Origin: Clostridia bacterium
Lineage (GTDB): Bacteria > Bacillota > Clostridia > Christensenellales > Borkfalkiaceae
Direction: 5' to 3'
Assembly: GCA_017616695.1 (NCBI GenBank)
Contig: JAFZXN010000003.1
Location: 1 to 64,000, forward strand
DNA: 64,000 nucleotides
This document shows positions 26,401 to 33,140 of this stretch, piece after piece. Within the stretch, counting starts at the first letter, position 1; each line of letters starts with the position of its first letter. Under the pieces are notes generated by a model that saw only the letters and a list, made by a program, of their open reading frames with translations, ran no database searches and was not told the DNA's origin. The position numbers and the translations under genes are program-made.

Positions 26401-26788
26401 CAGAAAGCACAACGAGTGCTATTACGACGACGCTATCGTCGAAAAGATCAAACGTCGTGCGGCGGAGGCAAAACAGCTTGCCGAAGAAGAGGAATTGCCC
26501 GATCCCAAAGGCGGCCCGGGCGGCGGTGGCGGCAGGATATCTTTAAATCCCGAAGACGCCGACGAAGTCTCAAAGCGCGCTCTGCGCCTTGCGATAGACA
26601 GAGGTTCTATTTCGACTTCGACGTTAAGGTCTTTCTTAAGGATAGGCTACAATCGCGCCAACTCGATAGTTATCTGGATGGAGCGCATGGGCTACATAAC
26701 AAAGCCGCTCGAAAACCAGACGAGAAAGACCGTTTTCACCCGTGAACAATACGAAAAAGTTTACGGCGACTTCCTTGAGGATTGGTGA
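23447..26788 (+). CDS. FtsK/SpoIIIE-family DNA translocase with full gamma domain
   Basis: About 1113 residues. The frame opens with GTG at 23438, but GGAG (23433-23436) is only one base from it; a TTG at 23447 is 10 bases away and is preferred. Four membrane segments in the first 180 residues are followed by a very long charged linker (about 190-560) containing a six-copy RG(T/S/N/G)xD repeat. The alpha/beta motor has Walker A GATGTGKS (about 756) and Walker B LIILIDEF (about 865), then a Gly-rich hinge (GGPGGGGGR) and a winged-helix gamma domain (about 1035-1112). The gamma domain reads DNA polarity sequences so that chromosomes are pumped toward the division site or forespore. Motor sequence is very close to the upstream copy, marking a tandem duplication; linkers are unrelated. 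FtsK versus SpoIIIE roles cannot be assigned. Confidence 0.92.
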   Translation: MSKGVNSKNSDKAPGFLKEVVGLATVLFSALAFLCLLTGDGLFYTLGSAVGNFLYGVFGAYAYFFVIYAALFGLTLVLDKWFFAKYNRLFFTVSGLIICIFVIIHLAASFRGGLILSDELYHAFNVAENGVSAGGAAASLIIFPVTSLVSKAGAYVFYVLLALFLAAFLFRDKISEFISGRDRIVKPKAPKREKKKPYPAAPERDVNNEVPDNGETAEPPVTNFFFNEKSGFAFRTKREMAEGRRQPLKPWGGRFEFKNIADVARREAYMASRANAEDRDNSNAFSPDRSAKVDVNRMNGSPVRMTGVSDTIEKQRSSSRYERDSVEKDVYTIPVEGRTADTRMRSDGYRDLNEDYKGAARMRGFDGSAETRSADMNGADRTGMGDLPYSDRYAADGRRFVSGDVPSDKNANYPEVGFDRGTVDRGSIERGTVDRGSIDRGNIDRGGMDKEPMRGFERTPNVDYVERKTEISNIPTDRGERANDKAEEDLRNAYVPQSSFVKESNVKSALSESDVSAPSDGARAFSPDRSYREAPMPEARTAEEAPAGAYKPTQSASFAGDGALNRTSSRIDDDVFDYDEDDDSSGYSFIPRMPVNYKYTPPKKNLLDDYTPNADALWAERERQDFCKKKIVSVFANHGIEVKVVNVISGSSVTRYDISVPEDISLKEINSLQSDLEFRLQATGAFRMYCIPGSELIGIEVASNARRTVGMLNVFKKPASDKIPFNEGIYFMLGEDVLGTPIYLDLMKMPHLLICGATGTGKSVCLNTLLISLMYNYSPADLRLVLVDPKRVEFKAFEHCPHLVFDEILGLDEDGKANKAAAVLDWAVQETERRYKFLAEKGYKNVIKYNKSIDPTVDSKIPYLIILIDEFADFVMSSPEFRKGIEVSIGRLAQKARAAGVSIILATQRPSVDVISGNIKTNIPSRICFKTATPTDSRVVIDDNSADKLLSKGDCLFKTTENSALTRAQGAFLSDEELDKVLNDIRKHNECYYDDAIVEKIKRRAAEAKQLAEEEELPDPKGGPGGGGGRISLNPEDADEVSKRALRLAIDRGSISTSTLRSFLRIGYNRANSIVIWMERMGYITKPLENQTRKTVFTREQYEKVYGDFLEDW
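24705..24794 (+). repeat. Six tandem 15-bp coding repeats in the FtsK linker
   Basis: Six 15-base units each start CGCGG and encode RG-x-x-(D/E); units 1-2 and 3-4 are nearly identical 30-base blocks differing at one base, which shows recent slippage duplication. The encoded RGTVD/RGSIE run adds alternating charge to the linker. Confidence 0.85.
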
Positions 26789-26823
26789 TAATTTACCGTT
26801 GACGTTCGTCGGCGGGCGAAAGT

Positions 26824-28191
26824 ATGACCGTCGGCGGCAAAAACTACGTTGTTATGAATGATTTACGCAAGATCAAAGTCGGGCTCGTATCTCTCGGGTG
26901 CGACAAAAACAGGGTGGACAGCGAAAAACTCCTCGCGAAAATGAGCGAAGAGTTCGAGATAACTTCCGATATCATGAAAGCGGACGTTCTCGTTATAAAC
27001 AGCTGCGCCTTTTTGACCGCGTCGCGAAAAGAAGCGCTCGACGCGGTATTCGAGTATGCCGAATTAAAAAAAGTCGGCAAGCTCAAAAAGATAATACTTG
27101 CCGGGTGTCTTCCGCAGAAATTCATAGGCGAACTATTTGACGAGCTCGTCGAGGTCGACGCCTTTTTGGGAACTTTCGACGGCACGATGATAAACGAGGC
27201 GGTCAGACGCGCTTTGGCGGGAGAACGTTGCAATTTCGTCGGCAAAGGCGAAGAGCTCGGCTGCGAAAGGGTGCTCACTACGCCCGAACATTACGCTTAT
27301 CTTAAAATTTCCGACGGTTGCTCCAACCATTGTACCTACTGTCTTATCCCCAAGATACGCGGCGCGCTCCGTTCCCGTCCCGTCGAAGAGCTCGTAAAAG
27401 AAACGAAACTGCTCGGCGACGTGGAAGAACTCGTCCTCGTTGCGCAGGACGTTACGCGTTACGGCGAAGATATCTATGGCCGCCCGCAGACGGTAAGGCT
27501 TATAAAAGAACTTACCGCGCTTGAAAACGTGCGCAGGGTACGGCTTTTGTACTGCTACCCCGAACTTATGACCGACGAGCTTATAAACGAGCTGAAAACC
27601 AACGAAAAGCTCGTAAAATACGTCGATATGCCCCTTCAGCACGCATCCGACAGGATATTGAAGTTAATGAACAGAAAGGGCACGGGGAAAGGCTATCTCG
27701 AGCTTATAAAAAAACTTCGCAAAGAAGTTAAGGGCATAGCCTTGCGCTCGACTTTTATCGCAGGTTTTCCCACCGAAACGGAAGAGGACTTCGATATCCT
27801 CGTCGACTTTTTGAAAAAAGCCGAATTGAACAACGCGGGGTTCTTCGCTTATTCCAAAGAGCCCGACACCGCCGCGTATAAACTCAAAGGGCATATTACG
27901 CAGTCGATAAAGAACGCGCGCGTAAAAAAGCTTTACGCCGTGCAACGCGAGATTTCGGCGCAACTTAATAAAAAATACGTCGGAAAGGAAATTATCGTCG
28001 TGGCCGACGGCATAGATTACGACAGACAGGAATTTTTCGGCAGAACGTATTTCCACGCGCCCGACGTCGACGGTAAGGTCTATTTAACGGGCGACGGGCT
28101 TATCGAGCAAGGAAAAACCTATCTCGTAAAAGTCACCGCCTCCGACGATTACGACCTCTACGGAACGATAATAAAGGAAATTACTCAATAA
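26824..28191 (+). CDS. rimO: Ribosomal protein S12 methylthiotransferase
   Basis: Radical SAM methylthiotransferase that adds a methylthio group to an aspartate of ribosomal protein S12. 455 residues: N-terminal UPF0004 domain with VSLGCDKNRVDSE, which distinguishes RimO from MiaB (LGCxxN), and its cluster cysteines. The radical SAM motif is C-SNH-C-TY-C in DGCSNHCTYC, and a C-terminal TRAM domain (about 390-452) follows. The ATG at 26824 gives an 11-residue extension before a second ATG at 26857; only weak ribosome-binding sequence is visible for either. It starts 35 bases after the second FtsK gene, a neighbour also common in Firmicutes (ftsK - rimO - pgsA - cinA - recA). Confidence 0.94.
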   Translation: MTVGGKNYVVMNDLRKIKVGLVSLGCDKNRVDSEKLLAKMSEEFEITSDIMKADVLVINSCAFLTASRKEALDAVFEYAELKKVGKLKKIILAGCLPQKFIGELFDELVEVDAFLGTFDGTMINEAVRRALAGERCNFVGKGEELGCERVLTTPEHYAYLKISDGCSNHCTYCLIPKIRGALRSRPVEELVKETKLLGDVEELVLVAQDVTRYGEDIYGRPQTVRLIKELTALENVRRVRLLYCYPELMTDELINELKTNEKLVKYVDMPLQHASDRILKLMNRKGTGKGYLELIKKLRKEVKGIALRSTFIAGFPTETEEDFDILVDFLKKAELNNAGFFAYSKEPDTAAYKLKGHITQSIKNARVKKLYAVQREISAQLNKKYVGKEIIVVADGIDYDRQEFFGRTYFHAPDVDGKVYLTGDGLIEQGKTYLVKVTASDDYDLYGTIIKEITQ

Positions 28192-28200
28192 TTCGTTATA

Positions 28201-28270
28201 ACAATTCGCAATTATCAGGCTCGGTCGAGCGATTTGTTGTCGGTCTGCAAGCCTTCGACCGCAAATCGCC
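28201..28270 (+). repeat. Dispersed intergenic repeat, copy 3
   Basis: Begins ACAATTCGCAATT and continues with GGCTCGGTCGAGCGATTTG. Over some 55 bases it matches the block at 56380-56434 with only a few differences. It can fold as nested stems: GCGATTTG with CAAATCGC outside, CGGTC with GACCG inside, loop TGCAAGCCTTC. Confidence 0.7.
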
Positions 28271-28315
28271 AAACAAAAAATATAATAATTTCTTTTATTC
28301 GAATTATATAATTTT

Positions 28316-28630
28316 GCCGAGAGCGGTAGCGGGGATTGATTTCCCGCGTTAAGCCGCTCACGACCACAAGTCCTAACGATTTTTTCTCGTGCTAACGAGA
28401 AAAAATGTTAATTAATTTTAGCCGAGAGGCGTAGGCGGAATTCATTTTCGCCGTATAGCGCCTCACGACCTACAGTCCTAACGACTTTTTCTTGTGCCAA
28501 CAAGAAAAAGTGTTAATTAATTTACGCCGAGAGGCGTAGGCGGAATTCATTTTCGCCGTATAGCGCCTCACGACCACAAGTCCTAACGATTTTTTCTCGT
28601 GCCAACAAGAAAAAATGTTAATAATTTTTT
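28316..28630. repeat. Three tandem 105-bp structured repeats with covarying hairpins
   Basis: Units begin at GCCGAGAG in 28316, 28421 and 28526, exactly 105 bases apart. Each has two hairpins joined by a conserved CACGACC...AGTCCTAACGA strand. Hairpin A outer arms are GAGCGG/CCGCTC in unit 1 but GAGGCG/CGCCTC in units 2 and 3. Hairpin B arms are TTTTTTCTCGT/ACGAGAAAAAA in unit 1 and CTTTTTCTTGT/ACAAGAAAAAG in unit 2, each perfectly paired; unit 3 mixes the two and has one C-A mismatch. Paired positions thus change together, which points to selection on structure. There is no credible open frame. I recognise no known RNA family. It lies between rimO and pgsA. Confidence 0.85.
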
Positions 28631-28704
28631 ACGACCGCAACTTGCGTGATAATATCGCGCAAACTTCACTTGTCGTTACTAAACGGCAACACTTCACTCC
28701 GCAC

Positions 28705-28769
28705 CCGCGGCAAGCGGTCTGCGGTATATCATTCCGTCAACGGCATTCCGCGGCAAGCGGTCTGCGGTA
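28705..28769. repeat. Two identical 22-bp GC-rich direct repeats before pgsA
   Basis: A 22-base word beginning CCGCGGCAAGCGG and ending CTGCGGTA occurs at 28705-28726 and again at 28748-28769, separated by ATATCATTCCG-type sequence also seen near 56474. The second copy ends 20 bases before the pgsA start. Confidence 0.75.
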
Positions 28770-28789
28770 CGCGAATATAAGGAGTCAAA

Positions 28790-29359
28790 ATGAATCTTCC
28801 AAACAAAATAACGACTATAAGACTTATACTTATACCGATATTCATCGCGGTATTTTATATTGATTTTTCGTATCATTATCTCGTTGCGGCGGGGGTGTTC
28901 GCCATGGCGGCGTTTACCGACTTTCTCGACGGCTACTTTGCGAGAAAGTATAATATGGTGACCGATCTCGGCAAATTCCTCGACGCCAACGCCGACAAAG
29001 TGCTCGTGCTTGCGGCGGTGGTCTTATTCGTCGACGCGCATCTTCTCCCGTATATCTGGGGCGGCGTGGCGGTAAGCATAATAATAGCCCGCGAAATAAT
29101 GATCTCGTGCTTAAGAATGATAGCGGCTACCAAAGGTATCGTTATGGCGGCCGATAAACTCGGCAAGATAAAGACCTTTTTGCAGGACGTTTCCATCTGC
29201 GTTTTGCTCGGCGCGTTCGGCATTTTCGGCAACGACTATTCAAACGTAATGTATATTATCGGCATAGTTATTTTCGGTCTGTCCGTTGTGATGACGGTCG
29301 TTTCGGGTATAAACTATCTCGTTGTAAACCGTAAAGCGCTGTCGGGCGTAAGTAAATGA
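28790..29359 (+). CDS. pgsA: CDP-diacylglycerol-glycerol-3-phosphate 3-phosphatidyltransferase
   Basis: Makes phosphatidylglycerol phosphate, the first step of anionic phospholipid synthesis, in the membrane. 189 residues with several membrane helices. The CDP-alcohol phosphotransferase motif is seen as DGYFARKYNMVTDLGKFLD followed by the last aspartate in ANADK, so all acidic residues are kept. AAGGAG lies 7 bases before the ATG. The gap upstream carries the structured repeats, while the gene itself sits in the usual Firmicutes order before a cinA-like gene and recA. Confidence 0.93.
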   Translation: MNLPNKITTIRLILIPIFIAVFYIDFSYHYLVAAGVFAMAAFTDFLDGYFARKYNMVTDLGKFLDANADKVLVLAAVVLFVDAHLLPYIWGGVAVSIIIAREIMISCLRMIAATKGIVMAADKLGKIKTFLQDVSICVLLGAFGIFGNDYSNVMYIIGIVIFGLSVVMTVVSGINYLVVNRKALSGVSK

Positions 29360-29426
29360 CAGGTCGTAACAATTGTTAAACCGCACAAGATTTTTTATCT
29401 TGGCGTGGGCGTGTTCGGAGGCGAAA

Positions 29427-30476
29427 ATGAAAACGACGGTGATAGCGTTTGAAAACAGAAAAGATAACGCTTGCCTTTTTTACGAAAGGCAAATTATTTC
29501 CGCGCTCAATTCCGTCGCCGTTTACGTTGATAAAACGGTCGTTTTGTCGGCTGACGACGAGGACGGATTCGCTTTGGAAATCGACCGTCTTCAAGACGTT
29601 ACCGTCATTTTGAATAAAAACCTTTGCTCGTTCGATTTTTCCGCCGCTACCCGCGGTCTTACTTTCGACGGCGACGGGTTTTCCGTAGGCAAACCCTTCG
29701 TTTCCGTTGCGCCGGAAAACACCGACGGATATGCGGAAAAGTTACTTGATAAATTGCGTTCGGTCTTCGATATAAACGTCGGAAAGATGACTTTCAAAGT
29801 CTTCGGCGTGGATACTGAAGAAATAAAAAAGGCGACGGATAAGATAACCGCCGATTGCCAAACGGTGTTTTTCAACGTGACGAGCGTCGACGGTGATACC
29901 AAAGTCGATATGTTTTACGGTGATAGGTCGCCGAAAATGGAAGTCGACAAAGCCGTAAAATCGTTTATTTTAGAGTTTAAAAACAATATTTACGCCGAGG
30001 ACGACGTTACCGTCGCGCAGCGTTTTTACGATCTGATGAAACTTCGTCGGCTAACCTGTTCCACGGCGGAGTCGATGACGGGCGGAAAGATAGCTTCGCT
30101 TATTGTGGAAGTCGACGGTGCGAGCGATATTTTTTACGAAGGAATGGTAACGTATTCCACGCTTTCAAAAGAAAGACGGCTTAACGTGTCGCATAAAACG
30201 ATAGTCGATCATACCGTCGTCAGTTCCGAAGTCGCGTACGAAATGGCTGTGGAGCTATTGAAAAACGTGGACGTAGCCGTCACTATCACGGGCTATGCGG
30301 GCTCGGACGTTCACCCGTCGGAAGAAGACGGGCTGTGCTTTATCGGTATAGGCGTTAAGGACAAGATAGAAGTTTATCGCTTCAAGTTCGGCGGTAAACG
30401 GGTGGAAAACATCGCGCGCGCAGCAAAGACCTCGTTGTATCTCGCGTTAAAGACCGTGGAAAACAGCGAGTTTTAA
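29427..30476 (+). CDS. CinA-like protein with degenerate N-terminal domain
   Basis: 349 residues from the ATG at 29427, which has GGAG 6 bases upstream; the open frame starts earlier (29373) without a ribosome-binding site. The C-terminal CinA domain (about 200-345) is well kept, with STAESMTGGKIASLI and the glycine-rich TGYAGSD. It corresponds to the nicotinamide-mononucleotide deamidase PncC. The middle KH-like domain (KMTFKVFGVDTEEI) is recognisable. The first 110 residues correspond to the MoaB/Mog-like domain, normally about 170 long with a GGTGPTxDD motif, but here that motif is missing and the domain is shortened. So deamidase activity is likely and ADP-ribose pyrophosphatase activity is not. 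It lies 67 bases after pgsA and 96 before recA, the usual Firmicutes setting. Confidence 0.83.
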   Translation: MKTTVIAFENRKDNACLFYERQIISALNSVAVYVDKTVVLSADDEDGFALEIDRLQDVTVILNKNLCSFDFSAATRGLTFDGDGFSVGKPFVSVAPENTDGYAEKLLDKLRSVFDINVGKMTFKVFGVDTEEIKKATDKITADCQTVFFNVTSVDGDTKVDMFYGDRSPKMEVDKAVKSFILEFKNNIYAEDDVTVAQRFYDLMKLRRLTCSTAESMTGGKIASLIVEVDGASDIFYEGMVTYSTLSKERRLNVSHKTIVDHTVVSSEVAYEMAVELLKNVDVAVTITGYAGSDVHPSEEDGLCFIGIGVKDKIEVYRFKFGGKRVENIARAAKTSLYLALKTVENSEF

Positions 30477-30572
30477 AGTTAAAAAAGTACAAAGACCGCG
30501 TATCGTTTATTTAAGCCGCGATAAGCGGTGTCAATAATAAAAAACAAAAAATATTATATAAAGGAAAAACTT

Positions 30573-31592
30573 ATGGACGACAAAAAAAAGGCTCTTGACC
30601 AAGTGTTGAGTCAGATCGAAAAGCAGTACGGCAAAGGCGCCATAATGAAATTGAGCGACGAGGCCAAAGACATGGGCATCGAAACCATTTCGTCAGGTTG
30701 CATAGCGCTCGATATCGCGCTCGGTATCGGCGGAATGCCCCGCGGCAGGATAATAGAGATATACGGGCCCGAATCTTCGGGTAAGACCACGGTAGCTCTT
30801 CACGTCATCGCCGAAACGCAGAAAGCCGGCGGTATAGCCGCGTTCATCGACGCGGAACACGCGCTCGATCCCGCTTATGCGGCAAATCTCGGCGTAGACC
30901 TCGATAATCTTTACGTTTCACAGCCAGATACCGGAGAGCAGGCGCTCGATATTACCGACAGTCTCGTAAGAAGCGGCGCGGTAGACCTTATAGTTATCGA
31001 CTCGGTCGCGGCGCTTACCCCCAAGGCGGAGATAGAGGGCGATATGGGCGACGCGCACGTGGGGCTTCAGGCAAGGCTCATGTCGCAGGCGCTCAGAAAA
31101 CTTACCGCAATAACCAATAAGTCCAAGACCTGCGTCATTTTCATCAACCAGCTTCGTGAAAAGGTCGGCGTTATGTTCGGCAACCCCGAGACCACGCCCG
31201 GCGGCAAGGCGCTCAAATTCTATTCGAGTATCCGTATCGACGTCAGAAAAGCCGATACGCTTAAGGACGCGTCTGGTATGATCGGCAACAGAACGAAAGC
31301 CAAGATAGTCAAAAACAAACTCGCTCCTCCGTTCAAAACTGCCGAATTCGACATTATTTACGGCGAAGGCATTTCGCAAACGGGTTGTCTTCTCGATATC
31401 GGCGTGGAACTCGGGCTTATCGAAAAGAGCGGCTCCTGGTTCTCCGTCAACGGCGAGAAGGTCGCTCAAGGCAGGGAAAGGGCGAGAGATTATCTGAAAG
31501 CCAACCCCGAAATAGCCGCGGATATCGAAAGAAAGATCCGCGAAAAACTCCTTACAAAAGGCGGAGAGAAGACGGAAGAAGCGGCGGAATAA
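30573..31592 (+). CDS. recA: Recombinase RecA
   Basis: ATP-dependent strand-exchange protein and co-protease for LexA cleavage. 339 residues from the ATG at 30573 (AAGGA 7 bases upstream); the frame is open 15 codons further up but without family similarity. Walker A is GPESSGKTT (Lys71), and the Walker [13 protein letters not shown], the DNA-binding loop 1 ([22 protein letters not shown] region) and loop 2 ([12 protein letters not shown]) are all normal. No intein. I find no LexA-type box in its immediate upstream region, so it may be transcribed from pgsA/cinA or be LexA-independent here. Confidence 0.97.
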   Translation: MDDKKKALDQVLSQIEKQYGKGAIMKLSDEAKDMGIETISSGCIALDIALGIGGMPRGRIIEIYGPESSGKTTVALHVIAETQKAGGIAAFIDAEHALDPAYAANLGVDLDNLYVSQPDTGEQALDITDSLVRSGAVDLIVIDSVAALTPKAEIEGDMGDAHVGLQARLMSQALRKLTAITNKSKTCVIFINQLREKVGVMFGNPETTPGGKALKFYSSIRIDVRKADTLKDASGMIGNRTKAKIVKNKLAPPFKTAEFDIIYGEGISQTGCLLDIGVELGLIEKSGSWFSVNGEKVAQGRERARDYLKANPEIAADIERKIREKLLTKGGEKTEEAAE

Positions 31593-31675
31593 GCCCGTTT
31601 TTCCCGTTTCCGTCCGTTAAAAAACGCGTTTTACGGATCTGACGAATAAGTCCGTCTGTCAATGGTTGATAATTT

Positions 31676-32578
31676 ATGAACTATAAAGAACCGTCTTCAG
31701 TCGGCGAGTGCGCGGCGAGCTTCGTGGGCGATACCGAAAACTCGCTGACTTGCGGTTGTCGGAAAAAACTGCCCGACACCACTTACGCCGCGGATATTTT
31801 ATCGGCTGTCAAGCGGATAATATATCCCAAATTTTTCAATCGGAAGGAAATGCTCTGCAAAAGCGAGTACGAAAAGGCTTTTTCGGAGCTGTTTTCGCTT
31901 ACCGAAAAGGCGGTCAAACTCGCTCTTTATTACGACGGCGAAATGCGCGGCGATACTTTAAATGACGGCGATATCGATAAAAAAGCTTGCGAGATATCGG
32001 AGAACTTTATCCGATCGATATACGGCGTTTACGAGCTGATAAGACTTGACGTGGAGGCTACTTTATGCGGCGATCCCGCCGCGACTTCGCCCGATATCAT
32101 CCTTCTTTGCTATCCGGGCGTGGAGGCCGTATTTACTTACCGCGTGGCGCACGTTCTTTATACCGAAGGCGTGCCGTTTTTGCCGCGGATAATGACGGAA
32201 TACGCTCATTCCAGAACGGGTATCGACATACACCCGGGCGCAAAAATCGGCAAATCTTTCGTTATCGACCACGGCACGGGCGTCGTTATAGGCGAAACGA
32301 CTGTCATCGGCGACAGAGTAAAACTATATCAGGGCGTTACTCTCGGCGCAAAATCATTGGCGAACGCGCGCTCTTTGGTCGGCGTTAAACGCCACCCGAC
32401 CGTGGAAGACGACGTGACCATTTATTCGGGAGCCACTATTTTGGGCGGGCAGACGGTCATAGGTAAAGGCGCCGTTATCGGAAGTTCGGTATTCATCACT
32501 TCGAGCGTTCCGCCCGACGTTACCGTCGCCGCGGAAAAACCGAAGCTCCGCTTATACAAAAACAACCCGCTCGATTGA
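31676..32578 (+). CDS. cysE: Serine O-acetyltransferase
   Basis: Acetylates serine with acetyl-CoA, the first step of cysteine synthesis. 300 residues: an N-terminal helical region and a left-handed beta-helix built of hexapeptide repeats (IDIHPGAKIGKSFVIDHGTG, VVIGETTVIGDRVKLYQGVTLG). His in DHGTG and HP are the catalytic histidines. The length matches the longer EpsC/SAT form with extended helical N-terminus. No Shine-Dalgarno sequence is obvious before the ATG. A terminator follows (32636-32668). No cysK neighbour is present and no T-box leader is seen. Confidence 0.9.
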   Translation: MNYKEPSSVGECAASFVGDTENSLTCGCRKKLPDTTYAADILSAVKRIIYPKFFNRKEMLCKSEYEKAFSELFSLTEKAVKLALYYDGEMRGDTLNDGDIDKKACEISENFIRSIYGVYELIRLDVEATLCGDPAATSPDIILLCYPGVEAVFTYRVAHVLYTEGVPFLPRIMTEYAHSRTGIDIHPGAKIGKSFVIDHGTGVVIGETTVIGDRVKLYQGVTLGAKSLANARSLVGVKRHPTVEDDVTIYSGATILGGQTVIGKGAVIGSSVFITSSVPPDVTVAAEKPKLRLYKNNPLD

Positions 32579-32635
32579 CGAAAAGCTTACGTTTTTCATA
32601 TTATTATATAATCGTTTAATCGAATATTTTCTTAC

Positions 32636-32668
32636 GCCGCCGTACTTTACAATGGTTCGGCGGCTTTT
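32636..32668 (+). terminator. Intrinsic terminator after cysE
   Basis: GCCGCCG (32636-32642) pairs with CGGCGGC (32658-32664), followed by TTTTAA. The 280 bases beyond it, up to the next promoter, are AT-rich and show no gene or RNA that I can recognise. Confidence 0.65.
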
Positions 32669-32943
32669 AAATGCCCGTTTATCGTGAGGTCGCAGGCGTT
32701 AAAAACGCTTGATTACGGCGTTATAGGGCGACTTTTTGAAAAAAACGCGCTTTTTCTGTCGGTAAGTTTCATCATAAATCGGCGCGCGGTATCCGGCTAA
32801 TATCAGCTTGTTTATATTGTGTCGTGATAAAAAAATATTAATCGGCGTTTTAAAATTATTATCAAAACGCATAATTTTGCAAAAAAATCGTTAAAAATTC
32901 ACTTTTTAATAACCAAAAAATTATTATTTTTCTTATTAAAACG

Positions 32944-32972
32944 TTGACAATGGACAATATATAGTATATAAT
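32944..32972 (+). promoter_or_regulatory. Promoter of rny
   Basis: TTGACA (32944-32949), 17-base spacer, TATAAT (32967-32972): full consensus. Confidence 0.88.
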
Positions 32973-33014
32973 TATTCCGTATAAAACTATTTATTGTGTT
33001 TCTGTCGTTTAAAA

Positions 33015-33053
33015 AGCCCGTCAAAAAACCGCCGATACGTCATCGGCAGGGCT
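33015..33053 (+). promoter_or_regulatory. Two-part stem-loop in the rny leader
   Basis: In the roughly 160-base leader, AGCCC (33015-33019) pairs with GGGCT (33049-33053) and encloses GCCGAT/ATCGGC (33031-33036 with 33042-33047). It is followed by AAAAAA, not T, so it is not a terminator. Its place in the leader of an RNase gene allows autoregulation by cleavage; this is inference. Confidence 0.4.
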
Positions 33054-33140
33054 AAAAAACGATTTGAGCCGAGCGCCTTTTGTTCGACGAGAAACATTTG
33101 CGATATTTTTATAACTCAATTTTCCGGGAGGTTTGTCCAT

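Noticed and set aside
28316..28630. CRISPR array
   Set aside because: Unit length is 105 bases with no repeat-spacer alternation; the whole unit is conserved and there are no cas genes.
32665..32943. Small RNA or gene between cysE and rny
   Set aside because: AT-rich sequence with no ribosome-binding site plus open frame and no strong structure apart from the terminator and promoter at its ends.
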